DNA of 8,738 nucleotides, taken from contig MHUS01000002.1 of NCBI GenBank assembly GCA_001823505.1, forward strand, positions 22,483 through 31,220, read 5' to 3'. This DNA is from Candidatus Yonathbacteria bacterium RIFCSPHIGHO2_01_FULL_51_10. Its GTDB lineage: Bacteria > Patescibacteriota > Minisyncoccia > Phycocordibacterales > UBA1539_B. This document shows, in pieces, positions 4,889-8,738 of this stretch. The translations under genes and the position numbers were made by a program. Every line of letters starts with the position of its first letter. The stretch's first letter is position 1. The notes below the pieces were generated by a model. It ran no database searches. It had not been told where the DNA came from and saw nothing but the letters and a program-made list of their open reading frames with translations.

Positions 4889-5095
4889 CTAAAATCCGCC
4901 GGTGATATCGCTAATGCCGGAGTATGTGCTTAGGAAGCTCGGGATCGCAAAAAAGAGTCCGATGAGCGGAAGTACGACGACCGCGATGCTAATTCCTATC
5001 GTCCAGTAGAAAGCTCGTTTGATCTTGGTGATCGTGCTGAGGAGCTCGTCGATCTTTGCCTCAAGGGATGCGAGTCGTTGTTCAAGTGGTTCCAT
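4889..5095 (-). CDS. small coiled-coil and single-helix membrane protein, 68 aa
   Basis: Residues 1-27 (MEPLEQRLASLEAKIDELL and on) form a heptad-like coiled coil. One strong membrane helix follows at about 29-52 (WTIGISIAVVVLPLIGLFF), then a short tail with AIPSFLSTYSG. The frame continues upstream to an ATG at 5212, but that extension is Cys/Pro/His-rich and overlaps the ATPase promoter and start. The start at 5095 is therefore preferred. An AAGGAGG lies 14 nt upstream of it, longer than usual. I associate proteins of this layout (coiled coil, helix, LPLIGLxFAIPSFL) with CPR/Patescibacteria genomes, from memory only; their function is unknown to me. It is divergent from the Mg2+ ATPase and could be a helper or unrelated. 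No terminator is evident after it. Confidence 0.75.
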   Translation of the reverse strand: MEPLEQRLASLEAKIDELLSTITKIKRAFYWTIGISIAVVVLPLIGLFFAIPSFLSTYSGISDITGGF

Positions 5096-5109
5096 TTCTC
5101 TATGGTACG

Positions 5110-5116
5110 CCTCCTT
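5110..5116 (-). promoter_or_regulatory. Shine-Dalgarno of the 68-aa membrane protein, unusually far from its start
   Basis: AAGGAGG on the minus strand (5116-5110) is the only good ribosome site upstream of the 5095 ATG. The gap is 14 nt, beyond the usual 5-10. No in-frame ATG, GTG or TTG lies between, so either the spacing is tolerated or the match is fortuitous. Confidence 0.45.
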
Positions 5117-5154
5117 GGGACATGAGGCAACCCGGTTCTGTGAACAAGCGCGCA

Positions 5155-5183
5155 TTGTGCCCGGAGGGTGAACACCGTATAAT
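5155..5183 (+). promoter_or_regulatory. promoter of the Mg2+ ATPase gene, short leader
   Basis: A perfect TATAAT (5178-5183) has TTGTGC (5155-5160, only 3/6) 17 bp upstream. The start would be near 5190, just 14 nt before the ATG at 5204, with no Shine-Dalgarno. The strong -10 with a poor -35 could mean an activator is used. There is no room for an mRNA leader sensor. Confidence 0.58.
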
Positions 5184-5203
5184 CCGGCTATTGAATACTT
5201 ATT

Positions 5204-7639
5204 ATGAGTCACGGATTAACAGCACAAGAGGCCGCCGCGCGGTTTGCCAGCCACGGCCCCAACGAGCTCTCGGCAAAAAAGCGGCTCACGGGAATCGTTG
5301 AGTTTTTTGTTCGATTCAAAAATCCGCTCATTATCATTTTGCTCTTTGCGGCGGGCATTGAGTTTTTTGTCGGTGAAATAGTCAGTGCGGTGCTCATTAT
5401 CGTGATGGTGGTCTTAAGTATTGTTATCGATTTCACGAATACCTATCGTTCCGAACGCGCCGCAGAAGCGCTTCGCGATCGTGTCAAGATCACCGCTACG
5501 GTCGTTCGCGATGGCGTCAGTAGTGAGTTGCCGCTACGCGAGATCGTGCCGGGCGATGTGGTACTGCTTACTCCGGGGGACATTATTCCTGCTGACGGCA
5601 AACTGACCGACGGGCGGGATTTCTTTGTGAATGAATCGGCACTCACCGGAGAATCATTCCCTGCGGAAAAACAGCAAGGGGGCGAGGTCTTCATGGGCAG
5701 CAGTGTGGTAAGCGGTTCCGGCGAGATGGTGGTGGAGCTGACTGGCCGCGACACTAAATTTGGCAAGGTGGCGATATCTCTCACGGGGGCTGATGGTCCG
5801 ACGGAGTTTGAGCGGAGTATCAAAGATTTCAGTTATCTCATCATGAAGATCATCTTCGTTCTGGTCATCTTCGTTTTTTTCGTAAATGCGTTCTCACGCC
5901 CCAATATTCTTGAGTCGTTTTTGTTTGCTGCGGCGCTTGCGGTGGGGCTCACTCCCGAGCTTTTGCCGATGATCATCGCCATCAACCTTGCCAAGGGCTC
6001 CATCGTCATGGCGAAGCATGGCGTTATTGTTAAGCGACCAGCATCCATTCAAAATTTCGGAAGCATGGATGTGTTCTGTACGGACAAGACCGGAACGCTC
6101 ACGGAGGATAAGATCATCTTGGTAAAGTCGGTGGATGGCGCCGGGATGGCATCAGAAACAGTTTTTCAATATGCGTACATCAGCAGTATGTATCACAGTG
6201 GATTCGTCAATCCGCTTGATACGGCGATCAAAGACCACAAACAGCTCGACATCTCGGCGTACAAAAAGATCGACGAGATTCCCTTTGACTTTGTACGACG
6301 ACGTGACTCAGTCGTCGTTGAAAAAGGGGGTGTGCGTACGCTGGTCAGCAAAGGCGCGCCTGAAGAGGTCATGGCTATTGCGACAACCTATGGTGACGAG
6401 GGCACTTTGCTTACGGACGAGGTACGTTCTCGTGCGCATGTGATCTATGAGCAATTAAGCGCCGACGGCTTTCGGGTTCTCGGAATTGCGACCAAGCGCA
6501 TCACGGACATACGAGATGTGTACACGAAGGAATATGAAGAAAAACTTACATTTCTCGGATTTATGGCATTCCTTGATCCACCGAAGGAGAGCGTACAAGA
6601 AACACTTCGACAGCTGCATGAGTATGGGGTCGCGGTCAAGATCATCACCGGCGACAACGAATTTGTGACGAAAAATATTGCGCAGGCGATCAAGCTCCCC
6701 GTTGAAGGGGTGATCACGGGACATGAACTTGAAAGTCTTTCGGATGCTGCGCTTGCAGCGCGCGCGGAGTCCACAACCATCTTTGCACGCATAACGCCTG
6801 ACCAAAAGATGCGCATCATTACGGCTCTTCGAAAAAATGGTCATGTCGTCGGGTATTTGGGTGACGGCATTAATGACGCCCCTGCGCTCAAGGCGGCCGA
6901 TGTGGGGATCTCGGTCAATAATGCCGTTGATGTGGCCAAGGAATCAGCTGACATCATTCTCCTCAACAAGAGCCTAAAGGACCTCGTGAACGGCATCATT
7001 GAGGGAAGGGTCATCTTTGGCAATACCCTCAAGTATTTCATGATGTCGCTCAGCTCCAACTTCGGGAACATGTTTTCTATGGCCGGGGCGTCGCTTTTCC
7101 TTCCCTTCCTCCCCATGCTTCCGGTGCAGGTGTTGTTCAACAATCTTCTCTATGATTCCTCGCAGCTCACCATTCCTACGGATCGCGTTGAGGCAGAGGA
7201 TATTAAGCGCCCGCGGACACTCCGCATGGATTTTCTTAAACGCTTCATGCTGGTTTTTGGGCCGGTCAGTTCTCTGTTTGATCTCCTTACGTTCTTTATA
7301 TTCCTGTATGTATTCCATTTGACCGGTGCAAGTTTCCAGACAGGATGGTTTCTTGAATCGATCGCGACTCAAGCTTTTGTTGTCTATATCATCAGGACGA
7401 GACGATTTTCCTTTTCCGCAAGCAGGCCCAGTCGCGCCCTTGTGGCGAGCACCACGGCGGCGGTGATCGTTGCGCTGGTTGTTGCCGAAAGCGCACTTGG
7501 AAAATTCTTTGGCTTTCAGCCGCTTTCTATACCGCTTTTGGGCGCCATTACGGTCATTGTCTTGGCGTACCTCTTTACGGTGGAGATAGCGAAGCGCTGG
7601 TTCTATCGGGCAATGGCACGGCGCGTCGCACACGCATAG
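5204..7639 (+). CDS. mgtA: MgtA-type Mg2+ P-type ATPase (P3B)
   Basis: This 811-aa inner-membrane pump would import Mg2+ at the expense of ATP. The order is canonical: N-terminal GLTAQEAAARFASHGPNEL (4-22), first membrane pair (about 40-76), actuator domain with TGES (148-151), second pair with the ion-site motif TPELLP (250-255), phosphorylation motif DKTGT (D294), nucleotide domain with SKGAPEE (382-388), TGDN (482-485) and the hinge GDGINDAP (553-560). C-terminal helices follow. Signature MgtA blocks are SSNFGNMFSM (617-626), FLPMLPVQVLFNNLLYDSSQ (635-654), FGPVSSLFDLLTFF and TGWFLESIATQ with IIRTRR. These separate it from Ca2+, H+ and heavy-metal pumps. It lacks most of the N-terminal tail that makes E. 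coli MgtA about 898 aa. It is monocistronic, convergent with the hydrolase, with a 23-nt gap and no visible terminator. Confidence 0.93.
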   Translation: MSHGLTAQEAAARFASHGPNELSAKKRLTGIVEFFVRFKNPLIIILLFAAGIEFFVGEIVSAVLIIVMVVLSIVIDFTNTYRSERAAEALRDRVKITATVVRDGVSSELPLREIVPGDVVLLTPGDIIPADGKLTDGRDFFVNESALTGESFPAEKQQGGEVFMGSSVVSGSGEMVVELTGRDTKFGKVAISLTGADGPTEFERSIKDFSYLIMKIIFVLVIFVFFVNAFSRPNILESFLFAAALAVGLTPELLPMIIAINLAKGSIVMAKHGVIVKRPASIQNFGSMDVFCTDKTGTLTEDKIILVKSVDGAGMASETVFQYAYISSMYHSGFVNPLDTAIKDHKQLDISAYKKIDEIPFDFVRRRDSVVVEKGGVRTLVSKGAPEEVMAIATTYGDEGTLLTDEVRSRAHVIYEQLSADGFRVLGIATKRITDIRDVYTKEYEEKLTFLGFMAFLDPPKESVQETLRQLHEYGVAVKIITGDNEFVTKNIAQAIKLPVEGVITGHELESLSDAALAARAESTTIFARITPDQKMRIITALRKNGHVVGYLGDGINDAPALKAADVGISVNNAVDVAKESADIILLNKSLKDLVNGIIEGRVIFGNTLKYFMMSLSSNFGNMFSMAGASLFLPFLPMLPVQVLFNNLLYDSSQLTIPTDRVEAEDIKRPRTLRMDFLKRFMLVFGPVSSLFDLLTFFIFLYVFHLTGASFQTGWFLESIATQAFVVYIIRTRRFSFSASRPSRALVASTTAAVIVALVVAESALGKFFGFQPLSIPLLGAITVIVLAYLFTVEIAKRWFYRAMARRVAHA

Positions 7640-7662
7640 AGAGATTTGAGCAAGGGCGGTTC

Positions 7663-8478
7663 TTACACGCTGTGTTCTTTGATGAACGGAGTGATGATCT
7701 TAAGAATTCGCGGCGTGTGATTGACGACGATAATATGATCAGCATCATTAAGCACAACACGTTGTGCGTGGGGGATCTTCTCTGCCATGACGCGGGAGTT
7801 CTCGAGGGGGAAGATGGAGTCGTGCTCCCCTTGTACAAGGAGAGTCGGGATGGTGATGTGTTCAAGAAGGTTTGTGTAGTCGACGAAAAGTGCTTGTCGA
7901 GAGCAGTATAAATAGATACGCAGGGTGGTGCAACGTACGTCGCCGTAGGTCATCTTGATGTCCCAATCGCGCGCGTTGTGGAGAGAGGTGTAATCGACGT
8001 GGTATCCGGGGCGCGGGCGGAAGGGCAACAGAGAAAAGAGACGAGAGAGCGCCAAGAGCGGTTGGCCGATCTTGGACAGTGGATTTGTAAATACCGAGTA
8101 GCTTGGGCTCAAGAGCACCGCGGCACTGACGCGGTCTTGGTGCTTGGCAAGAAACTCAAGTGCGATCAAACATCCGAATGAATGAGTCACCAAAATAAAC
8201 TTCTTGATCCCCAGAAACTCGATCAAGGCGTAGAGGTCGTCGGCAAAATTTGCGATACGATAAGCATCGTATGCTTTGTATTTGAGTGATTTGCCGTGCC
8301 CACGCAGGTCAAATGAAAGGATGTTGTGAGTATCTACAAAAACTTTTTCATGAGGAAGCCATGCTGAGGAACTTCCCGAGAGCCCATGCATGAAGACGAG
8401 TGTTGGCCTGCCTGCCTGCCATGCGTTGGTGCGGTAGTAGATACCTTGCGGTGATGTAAATTCTTGCATGGAATTCAT
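7663..8478 (-). CDS. alpha/beta hydrolase, substrate unknown
   Basis: This 271-aa protein has the alpha/beta-hydrolase fold without signal peptide. The HG oxyanion motif is at 31-32 (LVFMHGLSG), followed by FDLRGHGKS (56-64). The nucleophile elbow is VTHSFGC with S100, then the acid D220 in QGEHDSIFP and the histidine H248 in NDADHIIV. The full Ser-Asp-His triad is therefore present. The elbow reads T-H-S-F-G, with Thr in place of the first Gly of GxSxG, a tolerated variant. The layout resembles small esterase, lactonase or MhpC-like enzymes; the substrate cannot be told. It starts in an ATGA overlap with the upstream glycosyltransferase, so expression is coupled and a role on a lipid- or glycan-linked product is possible. 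A second in-frame ATG at 8469 (MQEF) is an alternative start. Confidence 0.9.
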   Translation of the reverse strand: MNSMQEFTSPQGIYYRTNAWQAGRPTLVFMHGLSGSSSAWLPHEKVFVDTHNILSFDLRGHGKSLKYKAYDAYRIANFADDLYALIEFLGIKKFILVTHSFGCLIALEFLAKHQDRVSAAVLLSPSYSVFTNPLSKIGQPLLALSRLFSLLPFRPRPGYHVDYTSLHNARDWDIKMTYGDVRCTTLRIYLYCSRQALFVDYTNLLEHITIPTLLVQGEHDSIFPLENSRVMAEKIPHAQRVVLNDADHIIVVNHTPRILKIITPFIKEHSV

Positions 8479-8738
8479 TGATTCTTAAGTGCCTTGCGGT
8501 ACACCTCTTCAAGCAGGTCGATGCTTTGACGGATGTCATACTGCTTGCTCTTTGCGAGGCTCGCATCACCCATTTTTTTGCGAAGCTCAGTGTCGGTGAT
8601 CAAACGGAGTGCTTGATCCGCGAGGTCTCGCGCGTTCGCCGCCTCAAAAAGGAACCCGTTGTTGTCGATAAAGTGCCGCGAAGCACTCATTTCGCTGTTG
8701 GCGATGATGATCGGCTTGCCGCCTGCCATCGCTTCAAG
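8475..8738 (-). CDS. glycosyltransferase group 1 (GT4-like), C-terminal part, cut by the window edge
   Basis: The frame is open at the right edge and shows the last 87 residues. It enters as LEAMAGGKPIIIANSE, the conserved donor-binding segment of GT-B fold glycosyltransferases (the preceding Glu-x(7)-Glu region would lie mostly outside the window). NNGFLFEAANARDLADQALRL follows, a typical nucleotide-sugar loop and helix, then LRKKMGDASLAKSKQYDIRQ and a C-terminal helix with LLEEVYRKAL. Such enzymes add sugars to lipids or surface glycans at the cytoplasmic membrane face. The internal ATG at 8729 is not the real start, since LEA precedes it in frame. The gene ends in a 4-nt ATGA overlap with the hydrolase gene. 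The sugar donor and acceptor cannot be told from this part. Confidence 0.88.
   Translation of the reverse strand, partial: LEAMAGGKPIIIANSEMSASRHFIDNNGFLFEAANARDLADQALRLITDTELRKKMGDASLAKSKQYDIRQSIDLLEEVYRKALKNQ

Noticed and set aside
4889..5212. Longer 107-aa version of the small membrane protein starting at 5212
   Set aside because: The extra 39 residues look non-coding (Cys, Pro and His rich) and would overlap the ATPase start and promoter. The coiled coil begins at the 5095 ATG.
5443..5823. Ser/Pro/Thr-rich minus-strand frame opposite the ATPase actuator domain
   Set aside because: Composition bias from antisense reading of a GC-rich coding sequence; no start signals.
6974..7633. Long open frame (219 codons) on the minus strand opposite the end of mgtA
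   Set aside because: It is fully antisense to well-conserved MgtA sequence. Its translation is a low-complexity Lys/Arg/Glu/His-rich string, as expected from the opposite strand of a codon-biased gene.
1..8738. CRISPR arrays, tRNA genes, transposases, or a recoded TGA
   Set aside because: No spaced direct repeats, cloverleaf-like segments or transposase motifs were seen, and TGA serves as a normal stop in the DsbB-like, thioredoxin-like and glycosyltransferase genes.

Overview
The window reads as ordinary bacterial chromosome with the standard code: TGA is used as a stop, for instance in the DsbB-like gene. Gene density is high, gaps are short and adjacent genes often overlap as ATGA. The content suggests a reduced Gram-negative-like or candidate-phylum bacterium, most plausibly Patescibacteria/CPR (Parcubacteria-like). 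This placement is inference. It rests on a stand-alone VKOR-type thioredoxin beside a DsbB-like protein, a tiny coiled-coil plus one-helix membrane protein of a kind I associate with that group, and several genes with very short or Shine-Dalgarno-free leaders.

Layout. Positions 1-2076, minus strand: an extracytoplasmic thiol-redox operon, transcribed thioredoxin-like protein, then DsbB-like membrane oxidase, then a large DoxX-like membrane protein, then perhaps a further gene cut by the left edge. Positions 2131-2886, minus: a self-contained unit for an unrecognised 213-aa protein, with a good promoter, a consensus ribosome binding site and a textbook terminator. Positions 2908-3591, minus: an RluF-type pseudouridine synthase. 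Positions 3601-4273: an AT-rich patch with a plus-strand promoter whose spacer carries a run of nine G, a small four-helix membrane protein, and a perfect 44-bp palindrome. Positions 4274-4836, minus: a RelE/ParE-type toxin and ribbon-helix-helix antitoxin pair with a candidate operator. Positions 4889-5095, minus: a 68-aa membrane protein, divergent from an MgtA-type Mg2+ P-type ATPase at 5204-7639, plus. Positions 7663-8738, minus: an alpha/beta hydrolase coupled to the C-terminal end of a group-1 glycosyltransferase that runs off the right edge.

How the genes fit together. The redox operon supplies a thioredoxin-like thiol oxidase or isomerase, its DsbB-like membrane partner, and a DoxX-like protein that could link the pair to quinones or another electron acceptor. 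The toxin-antitoxin pair and the AT-rich membrane gene look like an accessory insertion between housekeeping genes. No gap exceeds 300 bases. I saw no tRNA, rRNA, CRISPR array or transposase.

The items most worth a second look are the G-tract inside the promoter spacer (a possible phase-variable switch), the perfect palindrome, and the DoxX/DsbB/thioredoxin operon.
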